A stretch of 64,000 nucleotides of DNA from Leifsonia sp. PS1209 (lineage in GTDB: Bacteria > Actinomycetota > Actinomycetes > Actinomycetales > Microbacteriaceae): positions 372,001-436,000 of the forward strand of contig NZ_CP051154.1 in the NCBI RefSeq assembly GCF_012317045.1. Direction: 5' to 3'. Position numbers and translations under genes: made by a program. Shown here piece after piece: positions 42,997 through 52,527 of the stretch (its first letter is position 1; each line of letters opens with the position of its first letter). Under the pieces are notes generated by a model. That model did not search any database, had not been told where the DNA came from, and worked only from the letters and a program-made list of their open reading frames with translations.

Positions 42997-43868
42997 CCGC
43001 CGTCAAGCCGTCCTCGGCCGACATCACCCGCCTGCTCCCTCGGCCGCTGCTCGTCGTGGTGATCACGGTGCTGCTGGTGATCGTGCTCGGTCCCGTGCTC
43101 TACATGCTGTTCGCGTCGGTCAACTCCGACGTCTCCGTCGCCGGGGGAGCGTTCTTCCCGACCGAGCTGCACCTCGACAACTACCTCAAGGTGTGGACGA
43201 CGGTGGATCTGGGCACCGGGCTGATGAACAGTGTGATCGTCTGCGTGGCGGTCGCCATCGTCTGCGCGTTCCTCGCCGTCGCGACGGCGTACGTGCTGGT
43301 CCGCTACGACTTCCGCGGGCGCCTGACCTTCCTGCGTGGGCTCCTCGGCCTGCAGTCGATCCCCGGAACGCTGATGCTGCTCCCGGTGTTCGTGCTGTTC
43401 TCGTCGACCGCCAGCCTGCTCGGCGTGCAGATCATCGGGACGCGCTGGGCGGTGTTCATCACCTACCTGACGTTCGCGCTCCCGTTCTCCACCTGGGTCA
43501 TGGTCACCTACCTGCGCGGCCTGCCCAAGGCGCTGGAGGAGGCGGCGCGCATCGACGGGGCGTCGTCGTGGCGCATTCTGACCCGCATCGTGGTGCCGCT
43601 CAGCTGGCCGGGCATCGTCGTCTCCGGCATCTTCGCGTTCCTGCTCGGCTGGAACGACGTGCTGTTCGCATCCGTGCTGACCAACCCGGAGACCCGCACC
43701 GCCGCCGTGGCGCTGCAGGTTTTCGGGGCGACGCAAGAGGGTGGCGCGGTCCCGCTCTACGGGCAGATGATGGCGGCGTCCCTCATCTGCGCCGTGCCCG
43801 TGGTCGTGCTGTACCTCGTGTTCCAGCGCTACCTCGTCGGTGGCCTGACCTCTGGAGGAGTGAAGTGA
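42993..43868 (+). CDS. Sugar ABC transporter permease (MalG type)
   Basis: 291 aa. Six spans; EAA loop KALEEAARIDGASSWRILTRIVVP. Its C-terminus ends FQRYLVGGLTSGGVK. The stop overlaps the GTG of the next gene, so the whole operon is translationally coupled. Confidence 0.9.
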   Translation: MTAVKPSSADITRLLPRPLLVVVITVLLVIVLGPVLYMLFASVNSDVSVAGGAFFPTELHLDNYLKVWTTVDLGTGLMNSVIVCVAVAIVCAFLAVATAYVLVRYDFRGRLTFLRGLLGLQSIPGTLMLLPVFVLFSSTASLLGVQIIGTRWAVFITYLTFALPFSTWVMVTYLRGLPKALEEAARIDGASSWRILTRIVVPLSWPGIVVSGIFAFLLGWNDVLFASVLTNPETRTAAVALQVFGATQEGGAVPLYGQMMAASLICAVPVVVLYLVFQRYLVGGLTSGGVK

Positions 43869-44722
43869 GCCAGAACGCTCAGAATTCGGTGAGCTGGGCC
43901 CTGTCGGGGTTCGGCGACGAGATCGACCAGGATCCTTTGGTGCAGGTCGCGGTGCTGCAGGCGCTCGGCGCGAACCACATCGAGGTGCGCAGCGCCTGGG
44001 GCGTGAACATCGTGGACCTCGACGCCGAGCAGCTCGATCGGCTCGCCGGCGTCTTCGCCGAGCGGGGGATGGGCGTCTCGGCCATCGCATCCCCGATCGG
44101 CAAAGTGGATGTGTCCCTCCCCGTCGAGCACGAGGTCGAACGTCTCGGCCGTGCCATCGCCGCGGCGCACCGCCTCGGCACGCGCTACATCCGGCTGTTC
44201 TCCTTCTATTACGGCGACGGCGTCGCGGTCGAGAGCATCCGCGACGACGTGATGCTCCGGATGCGCGCCCTCGCGGACGCGGCGGAGGCCGCGGACGTCG
44301 TGCTGCTGCACGAGAACGAGAAGGACATCTACGGAGACACCCCGGAGCGCTGCCTCGACATCGTCGAGACGGTCGCATCTCCGAACCTCCGGCTCGCCTG
44401 GGACAGCGCGAACTTCGTGCAGGTCGGCGTCGCGCATCCGTTCGACGACGGATACGCCATGCTCCGGCCGCACCTCGAGTACCTGCAGGTGAAGGACGCT
44501 CTCAGCGCCACCGGAGACGTCACCCCCGCCGGGGAGGGCGATGGCCAGCTCCTCGCCACCCTCACCGCCCTGCGCGACGACGGATACACCGGCTTCGCCT
44601 CGCTCGAACCCCACCTCGCCGACGTGAACAACATGGGCGGCTTCTCCGGACCGGAGGCGTTCGGCCGCGCGGGCCGCGCGTTCCGCCGCCTCACCGACCA
44701 GATTGGAGTGCAGCTCGTATGA
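43865..44722 (+). CDS. TIM-barrel sugar isomerase/epimerase
   Basis: 285 aa from a GTG overlapping the permease stop. Xylose-isomerase-like AP-endonuclease-2 fold: GANHIEVRSAWGVN, YIRLFSFYYGDG, VVLLHENEKDIYGD and WDSANFVQVG place the metal-binding Glu/Asp/His residues. Relatives epimerise or isomerise free sugars, or act on 3-keto sugars. It starts the enzyme part of the operon and precedes a Gfo/Idh oxidoreductase. Substrate unknown. Confidence 0.85.
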   Translation: MSQNAQNSVSWALSGFGDEIDQDPLVQVAVLQALGANHIEVRSAWGVNIVDLDAEQLDRLAGVFAERGMGVSAIASPIGKVDVSLPVEHEVERLGRAIAAAHRLGTRYIRLFSFYYGDGVAVESIRDDVMLRMRALADAAEAADVVLLHENEKDIYGDTPERCLDIVETVASPNLRLAWDSANFVQVGVAHPFDDGYAMLRPHLEYLQVKDALSATGDVTPAGEGDGQLLATLTALRDDGYTGFASLEPHLADVNNMGGFSGPEAFGRAGRAFRRLTDQIGVQLV

Positions 44723-45861
44723 GCGCTCGCCTGAACGTGGCCATCGTCGGCTGCGGCATCATCGGACTCAACCACGCCAGGGCCATCGCCCGGCACCCCG
44801 ACCTCGCGATCACCGCCCTGGTGGATGCGGTCCCCGCCGCCGCGAGTGCGCTCGCCGACCAGATCGTGTCCGAGTTCGGCGTGCAGCGGCCTGCCGAGTT
44901 CGAGACCCTGCCCGCCGCCGTGGCGGGAGCACCGGTCGACATCGTCGTGATCTGCACCCCCAGCGGACTGCACGTGCAGCTCGCGGAGGAGGCGCTCGCC
45001 GCGGGCAAGCACGTGGTGATCGAGAAGCCGCTGGACGTGTCGATGGCGCGGGCCAGGCGCATCCTGGAGCTGTCGCGCGAGGCGGAGCGGAACGGACTGG
45101 TGGTCTCGGTGATCAGCCAGCACCGCTTCGATCCGGCCTCCGTGGTGGTCGCCGACGCCGCCCACAGCGGCGCATTCGGCCGCGTGACCAGCGGCATCGC
45201 GTCCGTGGCCTGGTGGCGCAGTCAGGACTACTACGACTCCGGTCAGTGGCGCGGCACCTGGGAGCTCGACGGCGGAGGTGCCGTGATGAATCAGGGCGTC
45301 CACACCGTCGACCTGCTGGTCTGGTTCCTCGGCCGCCCTGTCGAGATCGTCGCGCAGACGGCGCTGCTCGCCCACGAGCGCGTCGAGGTGGAGGACATCG
45401 CCGTCGCGACGGTGCGGTTCGAGTCCGGTGCGCTCGCGGTCGTGCATGCGACGACCGCCGCGTATCCGGGCGGTTCCGTGCGCCTGCAGGTGCTCGGTGA
45501 CCGAGGGTCGGCGGTCATCGAGGACGACCAGCTGGAGTACTTCGGCACCGCGGACCCCGCGGCGTTCGACCCGACAGGGGCGAGCGTCGTGAACAGGGCG
45601 GCGGAGCTCGTCGACGCGAGCGAGGTGCGCGGCGGCGAACGCGGCGCAGACCGTTTCATCGTCGGCCACCTGCGGCAGTACGAGGACGTGGTGGAGGCGA
45701 TCGAGCAGCACCGCGCGCCGGGCGTCACCGTCGAGGACGCGTTCGTGTCGCTCGCTGTCGTGCGTGCCATCTACCTGTCGGCCACCCTCGGCCGTCCCAT
45801 CGCGTTCGACGAGGTGCTCTCCGGTGCGCTCGACGACATCACCGTCACGACAGGAGCCTGA
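44719..45861 (+). CDS. Gfo/Idh/MocA-family oxidoreductase
   Basis: 380 aa, ATGA overlap upstream. VAIVGCGIIGLNHARAIARH is the NAD(P) loop; VIEKPLDVSMARARR is the conserved EKP motif; the C-terminal domain contains GTWELDGGGAVMNQGVHTVDLLVWFLG with the GGG and catalytic His of the family. It oxidises or reduces a hydroxyl of a sugar or cyclitol. It is flanked by two TIM-barrel isomerases, an arrangement seen in inositol and 3-keto-glycoside catabolism. Confidence 0.9.
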   Translation: MSARLNVAIVGCGIIGLNHARAIARHPDLAITALVDAVPAAASALADQIVSEFGVQRPAEFETLPAAVAGAPVDIVVICTPSGLHVQLAEEALAAGKHVVIEKPLDVSMARARRILELSREAERNGLVVSVISQHRFDPASVVVADAAHSGAFGRVTSGIASVAWWRSQDYYDSGQWRGTWELDGGGAVMNQGVHTVDLLVWFLGRPVEIVAQTALLAHERVEVEDIAVATVRFESGALAVVHATTAAYPGGSVRLQVLGDRGSAVIEDDQLEYFGTADPAAFDPTGASVVNRAAELVDASEVRGGERGADRFIVGHLRQYEDVVEAIEQHRAPGVTVEDAFVSLAVVRAIYLSATLGRPIAFDEVLSGALDDITVTTGA

Positions 45862-45864
45862 GCC

Positions 45865-46734
45865 ATGAAGTTCTCGGTGTTCACCGCATCCACCCCGGAC
45901 TGGACGCCCGCCGAGGCGGCGGAGACGCTCGCCGCCCAGGGCTGGGACGGGATCGAGTGGCGCGTCATCGACCAGGACGACGCGACCCCCGCCGGCTTCT
46001 GGGCGGGCAACCGCTCCACCTGGCCGCTCACCGGCCTGGAGGAGTCCGTACCGGAGATCGCGCGGCTGACGGCGGAGGCCGGACTCGAGTTCTCCGGCAT
46101 CGGCGGCTACGCCCGCTGCGACGACCACGCGAACGTCGACAGGATGCTCGCAGCCACCGCGGCGCTCGGCGCCCGGCAGGTGCGCGTCACCATGCCGCGT
46201 ACCGAATCCGGAGACTACCGGGAGCTGTTCGCCTCCGCCCGTCGCGACGTCGAGCGGGCGGCAGCCCGGGCGGGAGAGCTGGGCGTGAAGGCGCTGGTCG
46301 AGCTGCACCACGAGACCATCACCGCGTCGGCGTCGGCCGCGTTCAGGCTGATCGACGGCATCGACCCGGAGACCGTCGGCGTGATCCACGACCTCGGCAA
46401 CCTCATCATCGAGGGCCAGGAGGCGACGCTGTCCGCCTTCCAGCTGCTCGGCCCGTACCTCGCGCACGTGCACGTCAAGAACGCGGCGTGGCTGCCGGGC
46501 GAGCCGGAGGCGGACGGCACCGTGCGCTGGCACCACGCGTGGGCGCCGCTGCGCACCGGCACCGGCGACGTGGAGGCGTACTTCACCGCGCTGCACGCCT
46601 ACGGCTACGACGGCTGGGTCACCGTGGAGGACTTCTCCACGGAGCTGCCCCTCGCGGAGCGCACGCGCGACAACCTCGCCTACCTGCGCGAGGTCGAATC
46701 CCGCACCGGCTCCCTGGCGTCGGCGACCGCATGA
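45865..46734 (+). CDS. TIM-barrel sugar isomerase/epimerase (second copy)
   Basis: 289 aa. AP-endonuclease-2-like barrel: AQGWDGIEWRVIDQD, KALVELHHETI, GVIHDLGNLIIEG and HVHVKNAAW carry the metal ligands. It is not a recent duplicate of the 43865 product, as the two share only the fold. It starts 3 nt after the oxidoreductase stop and overlaps the UxuB-type gene by ATGA. Probably works in the same sugar-conversion route. Confidence 0.85.
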   Translation: MKFSVFTASTPDWTPAEAAETLAAQGWDGIEWRVIDQDDATPAGFWAGNRSTWPLTGLEESVPEIARLTAEAGLEFSGIGGYARCDDHANVDRMLAATAALGARQVRVTMPRTESGDYRELFASARRDVERAAARAGELGVKALVELHHETITASASAAFRLIDGIDPETVGVIHDLGNLIIEGQEATLSAFQLLGPYLAHVHVKNAAWLPGEPEADGTVRWHHAWAPLRTGTGDVEAYFTALHAYGYDGWVTVEDFSTELPLAERTRDNLAYLREVESRTGSLASATA

Positions 46735-48131
46735 CGCCGCCGCCGCGCTCAGCGCGTCACCCCGTCCGCATCGTGCACCTCGGCCTCGGCGCGTTCCACC
46801 GGGCGCACCAGGCCTGGTACACCCAGCGTGCGAACGAGCGCGGCGGGCAGGGCGGGAACGGCGGGCAGGGCGACGGCTGGGGGATCGCGGCCTTCACCGG
46901 CCGCAGCCCGGAGGCTGCGCGCGTGCTCGCGACCCAGGATGCGGTCTACACACTGATCGAGCGCGGCCCCGCCTCCGACACTGCGACCATCGTGGATGCG
47001 CTGAGCACCGTCGCGGACGGCGGTGACACCGAGCGCTGGCGTGCCGCCGTGGCCGACCCGGCCGTGGCAGTCGTCACCCTGACGGTCACCGAGGCGGGCT
47101 ACCGTCCGTCGGCGGAGGCACTGGACGCCGACCGGGCGTCGCTGGTGGCAGGGGAGGGCGCATCCACTGCCCCCGGCCGCCTGGTCGACGGGTTGCGGGC
47201 GCGCCGAGCCGCGGGTGTCGCCGGGGTCGCCGTCGTCAGCTGCGACAACCTGCCGGGCAACGGGGAGGTGGCCCGGGATGCCGTGCTCGGCCTCGCCGGC
47301 CAGGTCGACCCCGGCCTTGCCGACTGGATCGCGTCCGAGGTCTCGTTCGTCTCGTCGATGGTGGACAGGATCACCCCGGCGACCACCGATGCCGACCGCG
47401 CGGCCGCCGCCGCCCTCACCGGGTACGACGACGCGGCCCCCGTGGTCACCGAGCCGTTCAGCGAGTGGGTGCTGAGCGGCGCGTTCCCCGCCGGACGGCC
47501 GGACTGGGAGGCCGTCGGTGCGCAGTTCGTCGACGACATCGAGCCGTACGAGCGCCGCAAGCTCTGGCTGCTCAACGCCGGGCACTCGCTGCTCGCATAC
47601 CGCGGCCTGCTGCGCGGCCACCAGACCATCGCGGAGGCGATGGCCGACGACGACATCGCCGCCGACCTCGAACGGCTCTGGGCGGAAGCGCGCACCGAGC
47701 TGCCCTTCGACGACGAGACGCTGGATGCGGCGACCGCCGCCCTCCGCGACCGTTTCGGCAACGCGCGCATCGAGCACACGCTCGCGCAGATCGCGTCGGA
47801 CGGCTCGCAGAAGCTCGGCCCGCGCATCCTGGATCCGCTACGGTCGCGGCTGGCGGCGGGACGCGCGCCCGGCGAGGCGCAGGCAACCGCGCTTGCCGCC
47901 TGGGCACTGCACCTGCTCGGCCCCGACGTGCGCGACCCGGGAGCCGCCGCACTCGCGGAGACCCTGCGCGCTACTCCGGACGACGATGCGGCGCTCGCCG
48001 CCGGCGTCCTCACCGCACTCGCACCCGACCTGGCGCGCGAGAGCGCCGTGACCGACCTCATCCAGAACCGGATCGCACAGCTGCGCACCGGAGCCATCAC
48101 CGAACCACCGCTACCGACAGGAGCACACTGA
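46731..48131 (+). CDS. uxuB: Mannitol dehydrogenase family, fructuronate reductase
   Basis: 466 aa. The N-terminal Rossmann domain begins [17 protein letters not shown], the diagnostic motif of this family. The catalytic segment [19 protein letters not shown] contains Lys, Asn and His. It reduces fructuronate to mannonate with NADH. UxaC upstream and mannonate dehydratase downstream make fructuronate the best assignment; tagaturonate or mannitol are alternatives. A Gly/Gln-rich low-complexity insert ([13 protein letters not shown]) interrupts the first domain. Confidence 0.87.
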   Translation: MTPPPRSARHPVRIVHLGLGAFHRAHQAWYTQRANERGGQGGNGGQGDGWGIAAFTGRSPEAARVLATQDAVYTLIERGPASDTATIVDALSTVADGGDTERWRAAVADPAVAVVTLTVTEAGYRPSAEALDADRASLVAGEGASTAPGRLVDGLRARRAAGVAGVAVVSCDNLPGNGEVARDAVLGLAGQVDPGLADWIASEVSFVSSMVDRITPATTDADRAAAAALTGYDDAAPVVTEPFSEWVLSGAFPAGRPDWEAVGAQFVDDIEPYERRKLWLLNAGHSLLAYRGLLRGHQTIAEAMADDDIAADLERLWAEARTELPFDDETLDAATAALRDRFGNARIEHTLAQIASDGSQKLGPRILDPLRSRLAAGRAPGEAQATALAAWALHLLGPDVRDPGAAALAETLRATPDDDAALAAGVLTALAPDLARESAVTDLIQNRIAQLRTGAITEPPLPTGAH

Positions 48132-48132
48132 C

Positions 48133-49383
48133 ATGCGAATCACCTCCGCCGAGGTCCTCGTCTCGAGCCCCGGCCGCAACTTCGTCACCCTCAGGATCAC
48201 GACGGAGGACGGCGTCACCGGCCTCGGCGACGCGACCCTGAACGGCCGCGAGCTTGCGGTCGCCGCCTACCTGAGCGAGCACGTCGTGCCGCTGCTGATC
48301 GGGCGGGACGCGCAGCAGATCGAGGACACCTGGCAGTACCTCTACCGCGGCGCGTACTGGCGCAGGGGTCCGGTGACGATGGCGTCCATCGCCGCCGTGG
48401 ACACCGCGCTCTGGGACATCAAGGCCAAGGTCGCCGGGATGCCGCTGTATCAGCTGCTCGGCGGGCGCAGCCGCGAGGGTCTGCTCGTCTACGGTCACGC
48501 ATCCGGTGCCGAGTTGCCCGAACTGTTCGACTCGATCACCGAGCACCTGGAGGAGGGCTACCGCGCTGTCCGCGTGCAGACGGGCATCCCGGGGCTGCCG
48601 TCGGTGTACGGGGTGGCGTCGAGCAAGAATGCGGCGGCCGGTGCCGGCTCCGGTTCGGACGCGCGGTACGACTACGAGCCCGCCCGCCGCAGCGCCGTGC
48701 CCGTAGAGGAGTCGTGGGACACCCGCGCATACCTGCGCCACGCTCCGACGGTGTTCGAGGCGGTGCGCAACGAGTTCGGCGCCGAGCTGCCGCTGCTGCA
48801 CGACGCGCACCATCGGCTCACGCCGATCCAGGCGGCCAAGCTCGGCAAATCCCTCGAACCGTACGACCTGTTCTGGCTCGAAGACGTGACCCCCGCCGAG
48901 AACCAGGCGGCGCTCCGCCGGGTGCGCGAGCACACCACGACGCCGCTGGCGATCGGCGAGGTGTTCAACACGATCTGGGACTACCGCGAGCTGTTCGAGG
49001 AGCAGCTGATCGACTACGTGCGCTCTCCTGTCACGCACGCCGGCGGCATCACGGGCCTGCGGCGCATCTTCGATTACGCTTCCGTGTATCAGATCAAGTC
49101 CGGCGTCCACGGACCCACCGACGTCTCACCCGTCGGTCTCGCGGCCGCCATCCACCTCGGCATCGCCATCCCCAACTTCGGGATCCAGGAGTACATGCAG
49201 CACAGTCCGACCACCCACGAGGTCTTCCGCACCACGTACAGCTTCGAAGACGGGATGCTGAAGCCCAGCGACGCCCCCGGCATCGGTGTCGACTACGACG
49301 AGATCGTCGCGCAGTCGTTCCCCTACGAGGCCGCATACCTCCCTGTCAACCGTCTCCTCGACGGTTCGATGCACGACTGGTGA
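48133..49383 (+). CDS. manD: Mannonate dehydratase, ManD type (enolase superfamily)
   Basis: 416 aa, one base after the uxuB stop. [41 protein letters not shown] and [15 protein letters not shown] are ManD landmarks; metal ligands are in [19 protein letters not shown] and [10 protein letters not shown], with [10 protein letters not shown] following. It dehydrates mannonate to 2-keto-3-deoxygluconate. It differs from UxuA (TIM-barrel type) and is the usual actinobacterial solution. Some ManD-like proteins (RspA) have low activity, but the operon supports a catabolic role here. Confidence 0.9.
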   Translation: MRITSAEVLVSSPGRNFVTLRITTEDGVTGLGDATLNGRELAVAAYLSEHVVPLLIGRDAQQIEDTWQYLYRGAYWRRGPVTMASIAAVDTALWDIKAKVAGMPLYQLLGGRSREGLLVYGHASGAELPELFDSITEHLEEGYRAVRVQTGIPGLPSVYGVASSKNAAAGAGSGSDARYDYEPARRSAVPVEESWDTRAYLRHAPTVFEAVRNEFGAELPLLHDAHHRLTPIQAAKLGKSLEPYDLFWLEDVTPAENQAALRRVREHTTTPLAIGEVFNTIWDYRELFEEQLIDYVRSPVTHAGGITGLRRIFDYASVYQIKSGVHGPTDVSPVGLAAAIHLGIAIPNFGIQEYMQHSPTTHEVFRTTYSFEDGMLKPSDAPGIGVDYDEIVAQSFPYEAAYLPVNRLLDGSMHDW

Positions 49384-49895
49384 GCGGCTCACTGGGGGAG
49401 CACCCGCGCGTCGTCGTGATGGGGGTGTCCGGCTCCGGCAAGAGCACGATCGGCGCCCTCATCGCCGCCGACCTCGGCCTCCCCTTCCTCGACGGCGACG
49501 CGCTGCATCCCATCGAGAACGTGCGAAAGATGGCCGGAGGCACCCCCCTCGACGACGCCGACCGAGCCCCCTGGCTGCGCGCGGTCGGCCGTGCCCTGGT
49601 GGACGCCCCCGACGGCCTGGTGATCGCCTGCTCAGCGCTGAAGCGCGCATACCGCGACCTCATCGCCTCTGAGGCCCCCGGCGCGGTCTTCGTGCACCTG
49701 GCGGGCACGCGCGAGGTCCTGGCCGCGCGCATGGAAGGCCGCACGGACCACTTCATGCCGACCACGCTGCTCGACTCGCAGCTGGCGACGCTGCAACCGC
49801 TCGAGGCGGACGAGCGCGGGGTGACGATTGACGTGTCTGCGCCGGTGGATGCGGTGGTTCAGCAGGCGGTCGTGGCAGTGCGGGAGCTCGTCTGA
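49380..49895 (+). CDS. gntK: Gluconokinase
   Basis: 171 aa from a GTG overlapping the manD stop. Walker A is [40 protein letters not shown] is the characteristic GntK segment; [10 protein letters not shown] follows. It phosphorylates gluconate to 6-phosphogluconate. It ends the uronate operon. KDG kinase and aldolase, which would finish mannonate breakdown, are not encoded in the window, so they must be elsewhere. Confidence 0.92.
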   Translation: MSGSLGEHPRVVVMGVSGSGKSTIGALIAADLGLPFLDGDALHPIENVRKMAGGTPLDDADRAPWLRAVGRALVDAPDGLVIACSALKRAYRDLIASEAPGAVFVHLAGTREVLAARMEGRTDHFMPTTLLDSQLATLQPLEADERGVTIDVSAPVDAVVQQAVVAVRELV

Positions 49896-49950
49896 CCGAT
49901 CGCACGGCGCACTGACGGAACCGATTTCGCACCCGTATTCTGCCGCCCGA

Positions 49951-49979
49951 TTGCCGGAAGTTTTCGGCGTGCCTATGGT
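49951..49979 (+). promoter_or_regulatory. Sigma-70 promoter of the GH20 gene
   Basis: TTGCCG and TATGGT are separated by exactly 17 nt, 57 nt before the start codon. It marks a new transcription unit after the uronate operon. Confidence 0.65.
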
Positions 49980-50036
49980 CGCGAAGCATCCGGAGTCCCG
50001 CTGAGGACCCGGACTTTCACCGACGAAAGAGGACGC

Positions 50037-52391
50037 ATGAAACGGCTGACCGCCGCGGCGGGTGCGCTGGTGCTGCTGGGGGCCCTGATGGTCTCCCAGG
50101 CGCCGGCCGCCGACGCCGTACCGAGCGAACCGACCAACCTGGCGTTGACAGCCACGGCCACCGCATCGAGCGTCGAGCTCGACCGGGCCGACTTCCAGCC
50201 GTCGATGGCGATCGACGGGAATCCGAACACGCGCTTCTCCTCCGGGTATCAGGACAACGCCTGGTTCCAAGTGCGGCTGCAGACGCCGTCGGTGGTCGAC
50301 CATGTCGTCATCGCGTGGCCGAACGCGTGCGCGAAGGCATACCGTCTGCAAGTCTCGACGGACGGCGCCACCTGGACGAACGCCGCCAGCTACACCGGGC
50401 AGGACACCTGCGCGCGCACGGACACCGTGCAGCTGAACACGGCGGGCGCCGTGTCGTACATCCGGATGCAGGGGATCACTCGCAAGTCCGTCTACGGGTA
50501 CTCGATCTCCGAGTTCGAGGTCTACGGGGTTCCCGGCCGGTCTGCGCTCGCGCTGGTGCCGCAGCCGGTGAGCGTCAGCAGGGGGAGCGGTGCGCCGTTC
50601 GCCGTCACCGCGGGTACGGTGATCGTCGCTTCCGGTTCGGGGACCGCGCCTGCGACCCAGCTCGCGACGGTGCTGCGACGGTCCACCGGGTTCGCGCTCC
50701 CGGTGGTCGCGTCGTCGACCGCGTCGTCGAAGATCACCGTCGCGGTCGCCGCAGGCAACGCCCCGGCCGGCCACGCCGCCGAGGGATACACGCTGGCCGC
50801 GACATCGGCCGGGGTGACCATCGGCGCCGACACCGCGGCCGGGGCGCTCAACGGCGTCCAGACGCTCCGGCAGCTGCTGCCGCCGGAGATCGAGGCGCCG
50901 AGTGTCCGCACCGCGACCTGGACCGTGCCCCCCGTCACCATCAGCGACTACCCGCGATTCGCCTACCGCGGCCTCGAAGTGGATGTGGCCCGCAGCTTCT
51001 ACACGGTCGCCGAGGTGAAGAGGCTCATCGACCACGCCTCTCAGTTCAAGATCAACAGGCTGCACCTGCACCTGTCCGACGATCAGGGATGGCGCATCGC
51101 GATGACCAACCCCGCGAGCAACCCGTCCGGCATCGACTACACCGCGCTCACCAGGGTCAGCGGCGCCACCGCCGTGCAGTTCGACGGCACGGCGGCGACC
51201 GGCAGCAATCCCGGCACTCCCGGCTACTACACCGCAGCCGACTACCAGAGCATCGTCGCGTACGCGGGGCAGAACGGGATGGTCGTGGTTCCCGAGCTGG
51301 ACATGCCCGGCCACACCGGGGCGGCGCTGCACGCCATCCCGCAGCTGAACGGCGGAGGGTCGATGCCCGCGCTCACAGCGGGCCAGACCGTGCTGCCCGT
51401 GAACACCGGCAACACCTCGCTCGGCAACGCGAACCCCGCCACCGATGAGTTCATCGGGCAGGTGCTCTCCCAGCTGGCGGCGATGACCCCCGGCCCGTAC
51501 CTCCACGTCGGCGGAGACGAGGCGCCGACGCCGACGGCCGCATACGTCGATCTCGTCGACACGGAGACCTCGACGGCGACGTCGCTCGGCAAGACGCCGA
51601 TCGTCTGGAATGAGGCCAGCGCGACGAACCTGCCGACCGGCTCGATCATCCAGCTCTGGACGGGGAACGGCGCGACCGCGAGCACCGCTGTCGCCCAGCG
51701 CGGAGCGAAGGTGATCATGTCCCCGGCGTCGAAGACGTACTATCCGCAGAAGCAGGACTCCCGGCAGCCGCTCGGGGCGACCTGGGCCTGCGGCGGACCG
51801 TGCACCCTGCAGAACGCGTACTCGTGGAACCCTGCGACGTTCGTGTCCGGCATCGGAGAGGCGAGCGTGCTCGGTGTCGAGGGCGCATTCTGGGGCGAGT
51901 TCATCCGCGGAGCCGACCAGGCCGAGTACTACTCCTTCCCGCGAATGCTCGCCACGGCGGAGGTGGGCTGGACCCCGCAGGCGGCCCGCGACCAGGCCGA
52001 CTTCCTCGCCCGGGTCTCGATGCTCGGCGGACGGATGACGCTCGAGGGCGTCAACTTCTTCCCGACCGCCGACGTGTCCTGGCAGACGCAGATCGGCGCC
52101 CGCGTAACCGCGCTCTCCCCGGCCGCGGGAGGCAGCGCGAGCATCGACGTGTCCGTTCTCGCGCCCGGCGCGGCGGCGGCCGACCTGACCGCGACCGTCG
52201 ACTGGGGAGACGGCACCAGCACTCCGGTCACGCTGACGGCGGCGCGCACCTCCGACATCGCGGCGATGACGCTGAACTCTGCGTTCACCGCCACGGTCTC
52301 GCACGGTTACGCGACGAGCGGCTCGGGATATGTCGCCATCGTCGTGCACCGGGCAGGCTCCGATCAGGTCGTCACACGCGTGTTGCACTGA
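50037..52391 (+). CDS. Secreted GH20 beta-N-acetylhexosaminidase with F5/8C-type domain
   Basis: 784 aa, GAAAGAGGA upstream. Signal peptide (cleavage near ADAVP), then a discoidin-type F5/8C domain (about residues 35-160: ATASSVELDRADFQPSMAIDGNPNTRF and the Y-R-L-Q-V-S-T-D-G segment), a GH20b helper domain and the GH20 barrel. The catalytic pair Asp494-Glu495 is in HVGGDEAP; YRGLEVDVARSFYT and HLSDDQGWRI are family landmarks. The C-terminal tail is PKD-like (VDWGDGT). It removes terminal GlcNAc or GalNAc outside the cell. Sulfatases lie downstream, including one resembling GlcNAc-6-sulfatase. Confidence 0.92.
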   Translation: MKRLTAAAGALVLLGALMVSQAPAADAVPSEPTNLALTATATASSVELDRADFQPSMAIDGNPNTRFSSGYQDNAWFQVRLQTPSVVDHVVIAWPNACAKAYRLQVSTDGATWTNAASYTGQDTCARTDTVQLNTAGAVSYIRMQGITRKSVYGYSISEFEVYGVPGRSALALVPQPVSVSRGSGAPFAVTAGTVIVASGSGTAPATQLATVLRRSTGFALPVVASSTASSKITVAVAAGNAPAGHAAEGYTLAATSAGVTIGADTAAGALNGVQTLRQLLPPEIEAPSVRTATWTVPPVTISDYPRFAYRGLEVDVARSFYTVAEVKRLIDHASQFKINRLHLHLSDDQGWRIAMTNPASNPSGIDYTALTRVSGATAVQFDGTAATGSNPGTPGYYTAADYQSIVAYAGQNGMVVVPELDMPGHTGAALHAIPQLNGGGSMPALTAGQTVLPVNTGNTSLGNANPATDEFIGQVLSQLAAMTPGPYLHVGGDEAPTPTAAYVDLVDTETSTATSLGKTPIVWNEASATNLPTGSIIQLWTGNGATASTAVAQRGAKVIMSPASKTYYPQKQDSRQPLGATWACGGPCTLQNAYSWNPATFVSGIGEASVLGVEGAFWGEFIRGADQAEYYSFPRMLATAEVGWTPQAARDQADFLARVSMLGGRMTLEGVNFFPTADVSWQTQIGARVTALSPAAGGSASIDVSVLAPGAAAADLTATVDWGDGTSTPVTLTAARTSDIAAMTLNSAFTATVSHGYATSGSGYVAIVVHRAGSDQVVTRVLH

Positions 52392-52414
52392 TGCTGTCCT
52401 GACGTCGCACTGAT

Positions 52415-52454
52415 GCGCCGCCCCGACTCCGGATGCCCTGGGTCGGGGCGGCGC
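52415..52454 (+). terminator. Hairpin terminator after GH20
   Basis: 13-bp perfect GC-rich arms (52415-52427 and 52442-52454) with a 14-nt loop, 24 nt after the GH20 stop and before the ROK promoter. No long T-tract, which is common in this GC range. Confidence 0.6.
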
Positions 52455-52492
52455 AGCTGCGAAACTTTCTGTCGCCGAATTCTGTCGGAGTG

Positions 52493-52521
52493 TTGACGGA
52501 AAAAATCGAGCTTCGTACGGT
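52493..52521 (+). promoter_or_regulatory. Sigma-70 promoter of the ROK gene (leaderless)
   Basis: TTGACG and TACGGT are exactly 17 nt apart; the ATG at 52528 follows the -10 by 6 nt, so the transcript should start at or next to the start codon. Confidence 0.8.
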
Positions 52522-52527
52522 CGACCT

